64,000 bases of DNA from Clostridiales bacterium (GTDB lineage: Bacteria > Bacillota > Clostridia > Oscillospirales > Oscillospiraceae). Under the pieces are notes generated by a model, which did not search any database, was not told the origin of the DNA, and saw only the letters and a program-made list of their open reading frames with translations. Each line of letters opens with the position of its first letter. The first letter of the stretch is position 1. Made by a program: the position numbers and the translations under genes. Positions 15,613 to 25,585 of the stretch are shown here, piece by piece. The stretch is taken from positions 4,008-68,007 of the forward strand of contig CABIXV010000006.1 in the NCBI GenBank assembly GCA_902362775.1, written 5' to 3'.

Positions 15613-16965
15613 TTGGCTCTGGATGACAACGAGCTTCTGATGAAGCAGCTGCCCCACTCGGTGGAGGCGGAGCAGGCTGTGCTGGGCTCTATCCTGTTTG
15701 ATCCCCAGTGCGTGCCTGAGGTCATCGACAAGCTGCGGCCCGATGACTTCTACCTCCGTCAGAACCGTGAAATTTACGAGACCATCTACTCCATGTTCAA
15801 CTACTCCCTCACCATTGATCCGGTGACGGTGCTGGAGAACATGAAGCAGCACGGCTACTATACCGACCAGTCCCGGAGCTATCTGCTTCAGCTCATCGAC
15901 ATCACTCCCACGGCGGCCAATGTCAAAGAGTACATCGATATCATCAAGGATAAGACGCTGCTCCGCAGGGTGGCCGAAACCGCAGGCGACCTGACGGAGA
16001 TGATCCACCAGGGCACTGACACTGGGCAGGATATCCTGGAGGCGGCGGAACAACGTATCTACGCCATCCGCCAGGGCCGCTCCTCCCGTGGGCTCACCCC
16101 CATCTCCGACGTGCTGTTCGATGTCTACGACCGGTTAAGCGAGTTAGCCGCCAGCGACAGCGCCGTTCCCGGCCTGTCCACCGGTTTGAAGGATTTGGAC
16201 CGAGCCATCTCCGGCCTGAACAAATCCGACCTCATCCTGTTGGCCGCCCGGCCCGGCATGGGCAAGACCTCCATGGCCCTGAATATTCTGCTGGACGCGG
16301 GCAAAAAATCGGGAAAAAAAGTGGCCTTCTTCTCCCTTGAAATGAGCCGGGAACAGCTGGCCCTCCGCCTCATCGCCAGCGAGTGCTTTATCGACAACAA
16401 GAAGCTGGTCACCGGGAAGCTTACAGAGGAGGACTGGGAGAGCGTGGCAGCCGCCGCTGACTCCCTCAGCCGGTCCACCATTCTGATTGACGACGACTCC
16501 ACTGTCACCGTGGCCGATATCAATGCCAAGTGCCGTCGGGTGGAGGACCTGGGCCTGGTGGTCATCGACTACCTTCAATTGATGCAGTCCGCCGGAGGCA
16601 AGAGCCGTTCTGGGGACAACCGGCAGCAGATCGTGTCCGACATCTCCCGCTCCTTAAAGATCATGGCCAAGGAGCTGAATGTGCCCGTCCTGTGCCTGTC
16701 CCAGCTCTCCCGCGCCAACGAGGGCCGCACCGACAAGCGGCCCATGCTGTCCGACCTCCGGGAATCGGGCGCCATCGAGCAGGACGCTGACATCGTACTG
16801 TTCCTCTACCGGGACGGCTACTACAACAAGGACTCAGAAAATCCCAATGAGGCCGAGTGCATCATCGCCAAGAACCGCCACGGGGAGACGGGCACCGTCT
16901 ATCTCCAGTGGCAGCCCCAGTTCACTACTTTCAGCGACATGGAGTGGCAGCACTCAGAATATTGA
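15613..16965 (+). CDS. dnaB: Replicative DNA helicase DnaB
   Basis: 450 aa from TTG 15613, chosen because AAAGGTGGTGG lies just upstream and the product begins MALDDNELLMKQLPHSVEAEQAVLGS, the normal DnaB N-terminus (quoted in part: ELLMKQLPHSVEAEQAVLG); the frame is open 23 codons further from TTG 15544 but that extension is not family-like. The N-terminal helical domain is followed by the RecA-like motor with Walker A ARPGMGKTS, LVVIDYLQLM as Walker B, and the LSQLSR and DLRESGAIEQDAD motifs. It unwinds DNA at the replication fork. Third gene of the gdpP-rplI-dnaB cluster. Confidence 0.96.
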   Translation: MALDDNELLMKQLPHSVEAEQAVLGSILFDPQCVPEVIDKLRPDDFYLRQNREIYETIYSMFNYSLTIDPVTVLENMKQHGYYTDQSRSYLLQLIDITPTAANVKEYIDIIKDKTLLRRVAETAGDLTEMIHQGTDTGQDILEAAEQRIYAIRQGRSSRGLTPISDVLFDVYDRLSELAASDSAVPGLSTGLKDLDRAISGLNKSDLILLAARPGMGKTSMALNILLDAGKKSGKKVAFFSLEMSREQLALRLIASECFIDNKKLVTGKLTEEDWESVAAAADSLSRSTILIDDDSTVTVADINAKCRRVEDLGLVVIDYLQLMQSAGGKSRSGDNRQQIVSDISRSLKIMAKELNVPVLCLSQLSRANEGRTDKRPMLSDLRESGAIEQDADIVLFLYRDGYYNKDSENPNEAECIIAKNRHGETGTVYLQWQPQFTTFSDMEWQHSEY

Positions 16966-16990
16966 GCCGCCGCCAGGAGGATCAGCTTTG

Positions 16991-18391
16991 ATGGAGTCCA
17001 TGGAAAAATTCATTGCCCACCTGGGCCTGATCCCCCCCGGCAGCCATGTGCTGTGCGCGGTCTCCGGCGGGGCCGACTCCGTCTGCCTGCTTCACGCCCT
17101 GTATCATCTTCGGGCGGAGCTGGACTTCACCCTGTCCGCCGCCCACTTTGACCACCAGCTTCGGGGGGAGGAGTCCCGCCGGGACGCCGCTTTCGTGGCC
17201 CAGTTCGTAGCCCTCTGCTGCGGTCCTCAGCGCCTGCCCGACGGCTCTCAGCTCCCCGCTGTCCCCCTGTTTTCCGGCTCCGGCGACGTGTCTGCCCAGG
17301 CCGCACAAATGGGAATTGGGACGGAGGAGGCCGCCCGTCAGATGCGTTACGCCTTTCTCCACCGGGCCGCTCAACAGGCAGGCGCCACCCTGATCGCTAC
17401 CGCCCACACCGCCGACGACAACGGGGAGACCATCCTGTTTCACCTGGCCAGGGGCACCGGGCTTCGGGGACTGGGCGGCATCCCACCGGCACGGGACGGC
17501 GTGATCCGCCCCCTGCTCACCACCACCCGGCGGCAGGTGGAAAACTATCTGGCCTACTACGGCCTGCCCCATGTGGAGGACTCCTCCAACCAGGATGACA
17601 GTTATAGCCGCAACCGAATCCGGCACCAGATAATGCCTGTGCTGGAGGGGCTGTTCCCCAATTTTGCCGCTCGGCTGGCGGACAACGCCGCCCTTCTTCG
17701 GGCGGATGAGGACTATCTCACCTCCCTGGCCCGGGACCAGGCCGGTCAGGCCCAACAGAGTGGGGACTGCCTGTCCATCCCTGTACAGACACTGTTAGAC
17801 CTGCCGGATCCCGTGGCCGCCCGGACTATTAGAGTCCTGTTGGGCCAGCTCAACGGGGGCGACCAGGACTGTGGGGCTGTCCATCTCCACGCCCTGTTGG
17901 ACCTGTGCCGTTCGCCCCGCCCCTCCGCCCGGCTGGACCTGCCCTGGGGCCTTACCGCACGGAGGGAGTATGGATTGCTGGTCCTCGCCCGTCGGAGCAG
18001 CCCTCCGCCGATGGAGCCAATCCATCTGCCCCTTCCCGGCGAGATCCGGGTCGGGGACTGGCAGGTGGTCTGTGGGGCGGAGCGGTATATCGGCCAGCCC
18101 CAGGGTCCCCTGGAGTTCTATTTAAGCCAGGAGGCTGTGTCCTCCCTTACTGTCCGCCCCCGCCAGACAGGGGACCGGCTGACTCTCCTGGGGCGGCCGG
18201 GCAAATCCATCAAAAAATGGTTTGTGGACGAAAAGGTGCCCCGGCACCTTCGGAACCAGGTGCCGGTCTTTGCCCAGAACGGGGTTGTAGCCGCCGTGGC
18301 CGGGCTCGGTCCTGATGCCGCCTGCCTTCCCCAGCCGGGTGAAAGGTCATGGCACATCTCCCTGACCCGGCTGCGCCGTCCGGAGGAATAA
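16991..18391 (+). CDS. tilS: tRNA(Ile)-lysidine synthase TilS
   Basis: 466 aa from ATG 16991 (TTG 16988 is adjacent), with AGGAGG at 16974-16979. The PP-loop SGGADSVCLLHAL is at about residues 25-37, followed by HFDHQLRGEESRRDA and TAHTADDNGETILFHLARGTGLRGL (in part: AHTADDNGET), all typical of TilS. The C-terminal domain ends with GRPGKSIKKWFVDEKVPRHLR. It converts C34 of tRNA-Ile(CAU) to lysidine, using ATP and lysine. In an apparent operon with hpt and ftsH, as in Bacillus. Confidence 0.95.
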   Translation: MESMEKFIAHLGLIPPGSHVLCAVSGGADSVCLLHALYHLRAELDFTLSAAHFDHQLRGEESRRDAAFVAQFVALCCGPQRLPDGSQLPAVPLFSGSGDVSAQAAQMGIGTEEAARQMRYAFLHRAAQQAGATLIATAHTADDNGETILFHLARGTGLRGLGGIPPARDGVIRPLLTTTRRQVENYLAYYGLPHVEDSSNQDDSYSRNRIRHQIMPVLEGLFPNFAARLADNAALLRADEDYLTSLARDQAGQAQQSGDCLSIPVQTLLDLPDPVAARTIRVLLGQLNGGDQDCGAVHLHALLDLCRSPRPSARLDLPWGLTARREYGLLVLARRSSPPPMEPIHLPLPGEIRVGDWQVVCGAERYIGQPQGPLEFYLSQEAVSSLTVRPRQTGDRLTLLGRPGKSIKKWFVDEKVPRHLRNQVPVFAQNGVVAAVAGLGPDAACLPQPGERSWHISLTRLRRPEE

Positions 18392-18413
18392 ACTGGAAAG
18401 GAAGAATTACCTT

Positions 18414-18956
18414 ATGCTAGAGAAAGATATCCAGGAAGTTTTGTTCAGCGAGGAGCAGCTGAAAACTCGGGTCAACGAGATCGCCCAGGAAATCGAGCGG
18501 GACTACGCTGGCAAGGAGATCATGCTCATCAGTGTGCTCCGAGGCTCCTTTATTTTTATGGCTGACCTATGCCGGGCCATCGATTTGGACTGCACCCTGG
18601 ACTTCATGTCCGTTTCCTCCTACGGCAAGGGTACCTCCTCCAGCGGACAGGTGCAGATTACCAAGGACCTGTCTGAAGACATCTCCGGCCGCCACATCAT
18701 TGTAGTGGAGGATATTCTGGACAGCGGCAACACCTTAAGCTACCTGCTAAAAATATTGGAACATCGGCATCCCGCCTCCATTCGTCTATGCACCCTGCTG
18801 GATAAACCAGATCGCCGGGTAAAGCCTGTGGAGGTCCACTACTCCGGTTTCACCATCCCAGATGCCTTTGTGGTGGGCTATGGGCTGGATTATGCGGAAA
18901 AATACCGCAATCTGCCTTATATCGGCATTCTGAAACCGGAGGTATATGGTGGATAG
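18414..18956 (+). CDS. hpt: Hypoxanthine phosphoribosyltransferase
   Basis: 180 aa. The PRPP-binding motif is [17 protein letters not shown] (about residues 98-114), preceded by [14 protein letters not shown] flexible loop and followed by [19 protein letters not shown] near the C-terminus. It salvages hypoxanthine and guanine with PRPP. Located between tilS and ftsH, the standard Firmicute order. Confidence 0.96.
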   Translation: MLEKDIQEVLFSEEQLKTRVNEIAQEIERDYAGKEIMLISVLRGSFIFMADLCRAIDLDCTLDFMSVSSYGKGTSSSGQVQITKDLSEDISGRHIIVVEDILDSGNTLSYLLKILEHRHPASIRLCTLLDKPDRRVKPVEVHYSGFTIPDAFVVGYGLDYAEKYRNLPYIGILKPEVYGG

Positions 18957-19048
18957 CCCCCTGTTCCCCCACCTCCGCGCAGCCAAGGGGAGTGTTTTGG
19001 CGGACCCTCCCTGTGGATCTCTGCCGCCGGAAAGGACATGATCCCATT

Positions 19049-20902
19049 ATGAAACGAATGAGCTCCCGCGACCTGACCCTCTATCTGCTGGTCATCCTGT
19101 TGATGGTCTTCGCTGTCACCAGCCTTCAGCAGATGAACCGGACGGAGGCCCCTACCTACAGTCAGATCCGGTCCTACTTCCTCCAGGAGCAGGTCCAGTC
19201 CTTCACCCTGAAGGACAACACCCTGCGCCTGACGCTTCGAGGCGAGGGTGACCAGACCACCACGGTCACCTATGAGATGTCCGACCAGGCCCTCACCTAC
19301 TTCTATATGGATATGCGTGAGCTCATTGACGACCAACTGGCCGCCGGCATCCTGGAGAGCTATGACTATCCCCCTGGACTGGCCAACTCCTGGTGGTACA
19401 ACTGGCTGCCCTCCCTCATCGTCCTGCTCTCTGTGGGCTTTCTGCTGTTTGTCCTCTACCGTCAGCGGATGGCCAGCATGGGGGGCGGAGGAGGCGCACC
19501 TGGCGCCTCCCGCTTTGGCCATGCCCGGACCAAGACTTTGTCGGACCAGGGGAAGAAGGTCACCTTTGACGACGTGGCCGGGGCCGAGGAGGAGAAGGAG
19601 GAGCTCCAGGAGATTGTGGAGTTCCTCCGTGACCCCCAGAAATTCACCGCCCTGGGGGCCCGCATCCCCAAGGGCGTACTGCTGGTGGGCCCTCCGGGCA
19701 CCGGCAAGACTTTGATCGCCAAAGCTGTGGCCGGCGAGGCGGGAGTCCACTTCCTGTCCATCTCCGGCTCCGACTTTGTGGAGCTGTATGTGGGTGTGGG
19801 CGCCAGCCGGGTCCGGGACCTGTTCGATCAGGCAAAGAAAGACGCCCCCGCCATCGTCTTTATTGATGAGATCGACGCTGTGGGCCGCCAGCGCGGCGCC
19901 GGCCTGGGGGGCGGCCACGACGAACGGGAGCAGACCTTGAACCAGCTGCTTGTGGAAATGGACGGCTTTGGCTCTAACGAGGGGGTCATCGTCATGGCGG
20001 CCACCAACCGCCAGGATATCCTGGACCCCGCCCTCCTCCGCCCCGGCCGGTTCGACCGGCAGATCTATGTGGGTCTGCCTGATATCAAGGGCAGGGAGGA
20101 GATCCTGAAGGTCCACGCCAAGAAGAAGCCCTTGGCAGAGGACGTATCTCTCAACCAGATTGCCCGGTCCACCGCCGGTTTTACTGGCGCCGACCTGGAA
20201 AACCTGCTCAACGAGGCGGCGCTGCTGGCCGCTCGGGAGGACAAGCGGTTCATCACCATGTCCGACCTCCATGAGGCCATGCTGAAGGTCATCGCCGGAC
20301 CCGAAAAGAAGAGCCGGGTGGTCACGGAGCACGCCCGGAAGCTCACCGCCTATCACGAGGCGGGCCACGCGGTGGTCATTCATGACCTGGACAGCCAGGA
20401 CCCAGTCCATCAAATCACCATCGTCCCCCGTGGTCCCGCCGGCGGCATGACCATCTCCCTGCCTAGCGAGGACAAGGCCTATCTGTCCCGCCGTGAGCTG
20501 GAGGAGCGCATCGCCGTCTGCCTGGGCGGCCGGGTGGCCGAGCAGTTGGTGCTGGGAGATATCTCCACCGGCGCCTCCAGCGACATCCAGAAAGCCTCCC
20601 AGACCGCCCGGGCCATGGTCACCAAGTACGGCATGAGCGACAAGCTGGGGACCATCGCCTATGGCAACGAGAGTGACGAGATCTTTATCGGTCGCTCTAT
20701 GGCCCAGGCCCGCACCTACTCGGAGGAGGTGGCCGGTCAGATCGACCAGGAGGTCAAAGCCATTGTGGACCGGGCCTACACCCGGTGCGAGGATATCCTC
20801 ACCCGGCGCCGGAAGGAACTGGACACGATTGCCCAGTACCTGCTGGAGCACGAGACCATGGACGGACAGGAGTTCGCTAAAGTCTTTGAAGCGCAGGCAT
20901 GA
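19049..20902 (+). CDS. ftsH: ATP-dependent zinc metalloprotease FtsH
   Basis: 617 aa from ATG 19049 (AAAGGA 12 nt upstream); the longer frame has no better start. Two membrane helices (about residues 9-26 and 108-128) flank a small external domain. The AAA domain shows Walker A GPPGTGKT, Walker [12 protein letters not shown], the pore loop [17 protein letters not shown] and the [22 protein letters not shown]. The zinc site is HEAGH with a downstream glutamate/aspartate ligand in the ASSDIQKAS region. It degrades membrane and regulatory proteins. Last gene of tilS-hpt-ftsH, followed by a strong terminator. Confidence 0.97.
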   Translation: MKRMSSRDLTLYLLVILLMVFAVTSLQQMNRTEAPTYSQIRSYFLQEQVQSFTLKDNTLRLTLRGEGDQTTTVTYEMSDQALTYFYMDMRELIDDQLAAGILESYDYPPGLANSWWYNWLPSLIVLLSVGFLLFVLYRQRMASMGGGGGAPGASRFGHARTKTLSDQGKKVTFDDVAGAEEEKEELQEIVEFLRDPQKFTALGARIPKGVLLVGPPGTGKTLIAKAVAGEAGVHFLSISGSDFVELYVGVGASRVRDLFDQAKKDAPAIVFIDEIDAVGRQRGAGLGGGHDEREQTLNQLLVEMDGFGSNEGVIVMAATNRQDILDPALLRPGRFDRQIYVGLPDIKGREEILKVHAKKKPLAEDVSLNQIARSTAGFTGADLENLLNEAALLAAREDKRFITMSDLHEAMLKVIAGPEKKSRVVTEHARKLTAYHEAGHAVVIHDLDSQDPVHQITIVPRGPAGGMTISLPSEDKAYLSRRELEERIAVCLGGRVAEQLVLGDISTGASSDIQKASQTARAMVTKYGMSDKLGTIAYGNESDEIFIGRSMAQARTYSEEVAGQIDQEVKAIVDRAYTRCEDILTRRRKELDTIAQYLLEHETMDGQEFAKVFEAQA

Positions 20903-20908
20903 AAAAGA

Positions 20909-20945
20909 AGGCCGCCCCGCGCTATGAACGGGGCGGCCTTTTCTC
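20909..20945 (+). terminator. Terminator of the tilS-hpt-ftsH run
   Basis: GC-rich stem AAGGCCGCCCCG/CGGGGCGGCCTT followed by TTTTC, starting about 7 bp after the ftsH stop codon. Confidence 0.85.
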
Positions 20946-20962
20946 ATCCAATATCGCTTGCG

Positions 20963-20997
20963 AAAAGGGAGCGGGTCCACATGGCCCGCTCCCTTTC
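20963..20997 (-). terminator. Terminator of the symporter/aminotransferase/aldolase operon
   Basis: 13-bp stem AAAGGGAGCGGG/CCCGCTCCCTTT with AT-rich exit on the - strand, 7 bp beyond the aldolase stop codon. Confidence 0.75.
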
Positions 20998-21003
20998 TTA
21001 TGC

Positions 21004-21681
21004 TCAAATCATGTCGCAGCCGATCTCGTTCAGCTTCTCATCCACCCATGGGCGGATGTAGGTGCCCTTGGTCAAAATATCCTCCATGATTTTGGCCTCC
21101 TTCTCCATGGTGGCGCGGGTCTTTTCCAGCACCTCCTGGGCCTGCTCAGGCGGAATGACGATCAGGCCGTCCTGGTCCCCCACTAGAATGTCGCCGGGGC
21201 GGACCACCCGGCCGCCGATGACCACTGGGACATTGATCTCACCAGGCCCATTTTTATAGGGGCCGTTGGGGGTAGTGCTTTTGGCGTAGATGGGCATATC
21301 CATCTCACACAGAGCCTCCTGGTCCCGGATGGCTCCATCCACCACCAGGCCGGCTACCCCCCGCACCTTGCAGTAGGTGGCCATCAGTTCGCCAAAGATA
21401 GACCGGTCATCAAAGCCGCCAGCGTCGATAACAATGACGTCGCCCGGCTTGGCCAGATCCATGGCCTTGTGGAACATCAGGTTATCCCCCTGGGGCACCT
21501 TGATGGTAAAGGCAACCCCTACCAGGGGAACCTTGTTCAGCGGCCGGATGCTCTGATGGACAGCGGCAGTGCGGCCCATGTTGTCGTCAATGTTGGCCAC
21601 CGGCATTCCCCGGAAGGCCTCTACCAGCTTCGGATCAGGGCGGACAAAATCCGTCACTACTTTACAGCCAATGTTGCTCAT
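21004..21681 (-). CDS. RraA-fold aldolase/decarboxylase (HMG/CHA aldolase family)
   Basis: 225 aa from ATG 21681, whose ATGA overlaps the aminotransferase stop. The protein has the RraA fold. It keeps the catalytic pattern of class II pyruvate aldolases of this fold: GELMATYCKVRGVAGLVVDG then R119-D120 (G97 about 20 residues before the RD pair). This argues for an enzyme rather than an RNase E inhibitor. Family members cleave 4-hydroxy-4-methyl-2-oxoglutarate or 4-carboxy-4-hydroxy-2-oxoadipate to pyruvate and often decarboxylate oxaloacetate. Being translationally coupled to an aminotransferase downstream of a symporter, it probably breaks down the 2-oxo acid made by that enzyme. Substrate unknown. 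Confidence 0.85.
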   Translation of the reverse strand: MSNIGCKVVTDFVRPDPKLVEAFRGMPVANIDDNMGRTAAVHQSIRPLNKVPLVGVAFTIKVPQGDNLMFHKAMDLAKPGDVIVIDAGGFDDRSIFGELMATYCKVRGVAGLVVDGAIRDQEALCEMDMPIYAKSTTPNGPYKNGPGEINVPVVIGGRVVRPGDILVGDQDGLIVIPPEQAQEVLEKTRATMEKEAKIMEDILTKGTYIRPWVDEKLNEIGCDMI

Positions 21682-22862
21682 ACTTTCTCTCCTATCTGTG
21701 CCATCGCCGCGGCGATGTTTTTCACTGCCTGGGCCAGCTGGTCGTCCGCCGCCGCGAAGGAGAAGCGGATGCGGCTGCCCGTCTTGTCCCCATAGGACAC
21801 GCCGGGCACACCTACTACCTTGGCCTTTTCCATAATAAACTCGCACACCTGATTGGAGTCCATACCGGGGATCTCAAAATTAGTCCAGGCGTAGAAGGCC
21901 CCCTCTGGCATCTCACAGTGGACGCCAGGGATCTGGTTCAGCCCGTTGACGAAAAGGTCGCGGCGCTGCTGATAGCGGCGGCGCATTTCCTCAATCTCCT
22001 CGCCGCAGTCAAAGGCCACGGCGGCAGCCTTTTGGATAAACCCGCTGGTACAGCTGATGGTGTGGGAGAAGAGCATCGCCGCCATAGAGGCGATCTTGGG
22101 GTCAGCGGCCAGGTAGCCGATCCGCCAGCCTGTCATGGCCACGCTCTTGGAGAAGCCGTTGACTGTGATGACACGGTCGGCAATGTCGGGGAAGGAGGCG
22201 GGGCTCACGTTTTCCTGGCCGTCAAAGAGGATGCGCTCGTACATCTCGTCGGAGAGCAGCACCAGGTCGGGGTGATTGAGCATGAATTGGCGCAGCACCT
22301 GGGCCTCTTTCTGGGTAAGCACCCGGCCAGTGGGGTTGTTGGGGTAGTTGATAATGAGCATCCGGGTCTTGGCGCTCACCTTCTCCTCCAGCAGCTCCAG
22401 GGTAATGCGGTAGCGATCCTCATAGGCAAGGTCCACCTCCACCGGAACGCCGCCGGATGCCTGGATGATGGAGGGATAGGACACCCAGCCCGGAGTCAGG
22501 TACATCACCTCATCCCCGGCGTTTACCAGGGCCCGGACGGCGATATAGATGGCGTACTTTCCGCCGGGGGTGACTACCACGCCGCTGGGGTCGTAGTGGC
22601 AGCCGTTCTCCCGCTCCAGCTTGTCAGCGATGCGCTGGCGCAGCTCCGGCAGGCCGGGACCTACGGTATAGTGGGTAAAACCCGCATTGATCTGGCGGAA
22701 CAGCTCGTCACAGATCTTCTTGGGGGTGTCAAAGTCAGGCTCCCCGCCGGCCAGGTCGATGATTTCCGGGTCCTGGGCCTTCAGCTTTTTAGCCTTTGCC
22801 ATGGTTTCCATGGAGGCGGAGGGCTTCATCTGCAAAATATACTTGTTGAATTGCAGTGCCAT
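21678..22862 (-). CDS. Class I/II pyridoxal-phosphate aminotransferase (aspartate aminotransferase-like)
   Basis: 394 aa. Fold type I aminotransferase: SxDxIDLAGGEPDFDTP at the N-terminus, IINYPNNPTGRVL, LLSDEMYERILFDG, the PLP lysine in NGFSKSVAMTGWRIGY and the C-terminal arginine in GSRIRFSFAA. It is in the AspC/AAT-I subgroup (PatA-like). Overlaps the RraA-fold aldolase by 4 bp and lies 110 bp downstream of the symporter, so uptake, transamination and cleavage appear to be one pathway. A close paralogue is at 53297. Confidence 0.88.
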   Translation of the reverse strand: MALQFNKYILQMKPSASMETMAKAKKLKAQDPEIIDLAGGEPDFDTPKKICDELFRQINAGFTHYTVGPGLPELRQRIADKLERENGCHYDPSGVVVTPGGKYAIYIAVRALVNAGDEVMYLTPGWVSYPSIIQASGGVPVEVDLAYEDRYRITLELLEEKVSAKTRMLIINYPNNPTGRVLTQKEAQVLRQFMLNHPDLVLLSDEMYERILFDGQENVSPASFPDIADRVITVNGFSKSVAMTGWRIGYLAADPKIASMAAMLFSHTISCTSGFIQKAAAVAFDCGEEIEEMRRRYQQRRDLFVNGLNQIPGVHCEMPEGAFYAWTNFEIPGMDSNQVCEFIMEKAKVVGVPGVSYGDKTGSRIRFSFAAADDQLAQAVKNIAAAMAQIGEKV

Positions 22863-22971
22863 AGCTCTATTTCTTTTCCTTTCTGCCCATTGGGGCGGTC
22901 AGTAGGCAACAAGGACCCCGGCTCTGGACAGCCGGAGCCCCTGTTCACTCATCTGGGTTGTTTACGGGAGC

Positions 22972-24186
22972 TCAGTCGGCGTCAAAAACCTTCTTGTCCA
23001 GCTCGCCCAGGGAGTTGGACACCACCACAGTGCCTACCAGGTCATCAATATTGTTGGCAGTGGTGTGGAAGGGATCAATCACAGGCCAGATGGCGGCCAG
23101 GATGGGGATCAGAGTCAAGGGCATCCCCAGGGTCTGGAGCAGCACAGTAGACATGACCACGCCAGCCCCCTTGACGCCGGCGGCGCCGATGGAGATAATC
23201 AGACCCAGGAATACAAACTGGATCAGGCTTCCCAAGGTAATCTCATAGCCGTACAGATTGGAAGCAAAGACGCTGATGACGCCCACAGCCACAGCCATTC
23301 CGTTCATATTACAGGTGTTGCCCAGAGGAAGGGTAAAACCGTAGATCTTCTCCGGTACGCCCAGCTTGCTGTCGGCAATCTTCATGGAAACGGGCAGGGT
23401 AGCGGCGCTGGAGGAGGTAGAGGCGGCTACGATGATGGCCGGAGCGATCTTCTTGAACAGGCGCATAGGATTGACCCGGCCCAGGACAGCGGCGATAATG
23501 GGCTCCATCAGGAACATGACCAGCAGGCAGCACACCCAGTCAGTAGTGATGAAAACGATGACCTGCTTCATCATGTTGGCGCTGATCGTAGTGACCATGT
23601 CGGCAATCAGGGCCATGATGCCGATGGGAGAGAAGGCCATGACATACTCGGTCATCTTCAGCATAGCCTCGGCCCCCTGGTCGACGAGATCCACCAGGCG
23701 CTTCACCCGGTCGCCCAGTACCAGTAAGACGCAGCCCATAAAGATGGCGAAGAAGATAATCTGAAGGGTATTGCCCTCGGATAGGGAAGTAAAGATATTT
23801 TCCGGGATCCACGACACCATGTTGTCGATGAAGTTGTACTCAACAGCCTCACCAGCCTCGGAGGTCAGCAGGTCGGTAACTCCCTTGCCGGGCTGGGTGA
23901 TCACGCCTCCAATCACGCCCACAGCGGACGCCAGGGTAGAGGTAATCATGTAATAGATCACGATACGGACGCCCACCTTGCGGAGCATTCCCACATCGCC
24001 CATCTTACACACGCCATTGATCAGGGTAAGCAGAACCAGGGGCGCTATGAGCATCTTCAGCAGACGCAGGAAGATATCGCCGAGGAAGCTGATGTAGGGT
24101 ACGATATCTGGCACTGCCACACCAATAATAGCGCCTATGGCAATGCCTATCAGGATCTGGACCCAAAGGGGTATTTTTTTTAGCAT
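22972..24186 (-). CDS. Dicarboxylate/amino acid:cation symporter (DAACS family)
   Basis: 404 aa from ATG 24186 (MLKKIPLWVQ), chosen over upstream in-frame ATGs at 24207 and 24333 because AAGGAG lies 10 nt before it. The multi-pass protein carries DAACS/GltP signatures: a serine-rich re-entrant loop [32 protein letters not shown], and GAAGVKGAGVVMSTVLL. These transporters import glutamate, aspartate, serine/threonine or C4-dicarboxylates with Na+ or H+. First gene of the LysR-controlled operon leading to the aminotransferase and aldolase. A 12-bp hairpin at about 22909-22943 between it and the next gene may tune downstream expression. Confidence 0.9.
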   Translation of the reverse strand: MLKKIPLWVQILIGIAIGAIIGVAVPDIVPYISFLGDIFLRLLKMLIAPLVLLTLINGVCKMGDVGMLRKVGVRIVIYYMITSTLASAVGVIGGVITQPGKGVTDLLTSEAGEAVEYNFIDNMVSWIPENIFTSLSEGNTLQIIFFAIFMGCVLLVLGDRVKRLVDLVDQGAEAMLKMTEYVMAFSPIGIMALIADMVTTISANMMKQVIVFITTDWVCCLLVMFLMEPIIAAVLGRVNPMRLFKKIAPAIIVAASTSSSAATLPVSMKIADSKLGVPEKIYGFTLPLGNTCNMNGMAVAVGVISVFASNLYGYEITLGSLIQFVFLGLIISIGAAGVKGAGVVMSTVLLQTLGMPLTLIPILAAIWPVIDPFHTTANNIDDLVGTVVVSNSLGELDKKVFDAD

Positions 24187-24331
24187 TTCTCTCTTCTCCT
24201 TTTTCATATGATGGGTACTCGCCCCTGACCAGCCGCCGCTCAATTTTCCGCTCTTTTGCCGGCCTGGGGTCCGGCTCTCTCTGACACCACCGTCCAGAGG
24301 CGGAGACGGAAAGAGCAGTTCCACTATGCAC

Positions 24332-24361
24332 ATAATAGACGAGAGTTTCGTTCTATTTCAA
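24332..24361 (-). promoter_or_regulatory. Promoter of the symporter operon
   Basis: On the - strand TTGAAA (24361-24356) and TATTAT (24337-24332) are 18 bp apart in the AT-rich LysR intergenic region, which also holds two TATAAT boxes on the + strand (24383-24388 and 24406-24411) for the regulator gene. Confidence 0.5.
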
Positions 24362-24433
24362 ATATTTTTTGTATTATTGCTCTATAATTTTAAAGTTATA
24401 TATGCTATAATATTTAGTGTGGAGGTGACCCCA

Positions 24434-25408
24434 ATGGAAAAAAACATGGAGTATATCTACCAGATCTATTTGGACGGCAGCTTCAGCCAAGCCGCCAAGA
24501 ATCTATATATTTCCCAGCCAGCTCTCAGCGCGATCGTAGCTCGGACCGAGCGCAGCCTGCACGCCACTCTGTTTGACCGCTCTCAGAAGCCCATCCGCCC
24601 CACTCAGGCTGGGGAATACTATATCAGCTGCATCAAGCGATTTCAGGCCATCGAGCAGGAGATGTCAGAGTATTTCGATAATTTAAGCCAGGGAGAGCAC
24701 GGCTCCCTGGCGATTGGGAGCGGCACGTTTTACTGCACCTATGTACTGCCTGAACTAATCCAGCAGTTCCAATCCCTGCACCCTGCCGTCCAGGTCAATC
24801 CTGTGGAAACCAGCAGTAACCGGGGCCTGCAGATGTTGACCCGGGGCCAGTTGGACTTTAGTTTAGATGTAAATGAAATTCACGACTGTGCTTTGGAGAG
24901 CACAGTCGTGGCCCAGGAGCATATGGTCCTGGCTGTCCCGGCCCAGCTGCCCTGCAACGAAAAGCTTCGGCGCTACCGGCTCACCTTTGACGAGGTGCGC
25001 CGGCGGCTCCATTTAGATGATCATGTCCCCCCTGTGGATATGGCCGCCTTTCGGGACGAACCTTTTATCTCTCTCAAACCGGGCAATCACAGCCACGACC
25101 TGCTGCAAAAGCTGTGTGAGTCAGCCGGTTTTACTCCCAAAGTAATCCACTACATGGACCAGTTGCTCACAGCCTACTATCTGTCTAATGAGGGGTCTGG
25201 CATCACCGTTATTCGGGATTCTTCCCTCTACCGGGTCGCTCCCTCTTCTAACCACTTTTTTTACCGCCTCCCGCCGGAGCTATCTACCAGAAACATCTAT
25301 CTCACTTACCGCAAACAGGAAGGCAGCCGGGCTCTGATTCAGCTGTTTGTGGACTACATGATTACTCAGTCAGACCGCTTTTTCCCCTCAGAACGCGACA
25401 GCGGATGA
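24434..25408 (+). CDS. LysR family transcriptional regulator
   Basis: 324 aa from ATG 24434 with RBS GGAGGTGA at 24421-24428; the frame is open upstream through an AT-rich promoter region and is not coding there. Winged helix-turn-helix at about residues 15-45 (SFSQAAKNLYISQPALSAIVARTE in part) and an effector domain from about residue 90. It is divergent from the symporter operon, the usual arrangement for control of an uptake/catabolic operon with the 2-oxo or amino acid as effector. Clearly related to the LysR at 52173: both have the motif FxCTYVLPxL and begin without the usual Asp-Leu start. Confidence 0.92.
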   Translation: MEKNMEYIYQIYLDGSFSQAAKNLYISQPALSAIVARTERSLHATLFDRSQKPIRPTQAGEYYISCIKRFQAIEQEMSEYFDNLSQGEHGSLAIGSGTFYCTYVLPELIQQFQSLHPAVQVNPVETSSNRGLQMLTRGQLDFSLDVNEIHDCALESTVVAQEHMVLAVPAQLPCNEKLRRYRLTFDEVRRRLHLDDHVPPVDMAAFRDEPFISLKPGNHSHDLLQKLCESAGFTPKVIHYMDQLLTAYYLSNEGSGITVIRDSSLYRVAPSSNHFFYRLPPELSTRNIYLTYRKQEGSRALIQLFVDYMITQSDRFFPSERDSG

Positions 25409-25585
25409 ATTTTCTTTTCCTTATAAATTTCATATTATAGGAATATAACATAATTAGTATTATTTTTGTGGGAATTATCCAGCTGCTCCTTCTTCATTTT
25501 TGCAATTTCTTAACGATAAGGATTCACTTTTAACTTGACTCCGCTTTTCTTTGTATTGAACTCTCCGATTGGGCGGACACCATCA

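Noticed and set aside
18917..21007. 696-aa - strand ORF opposite ftsH
   Set aside because: Antisense shadow of ftsH, no RBS, no domain.
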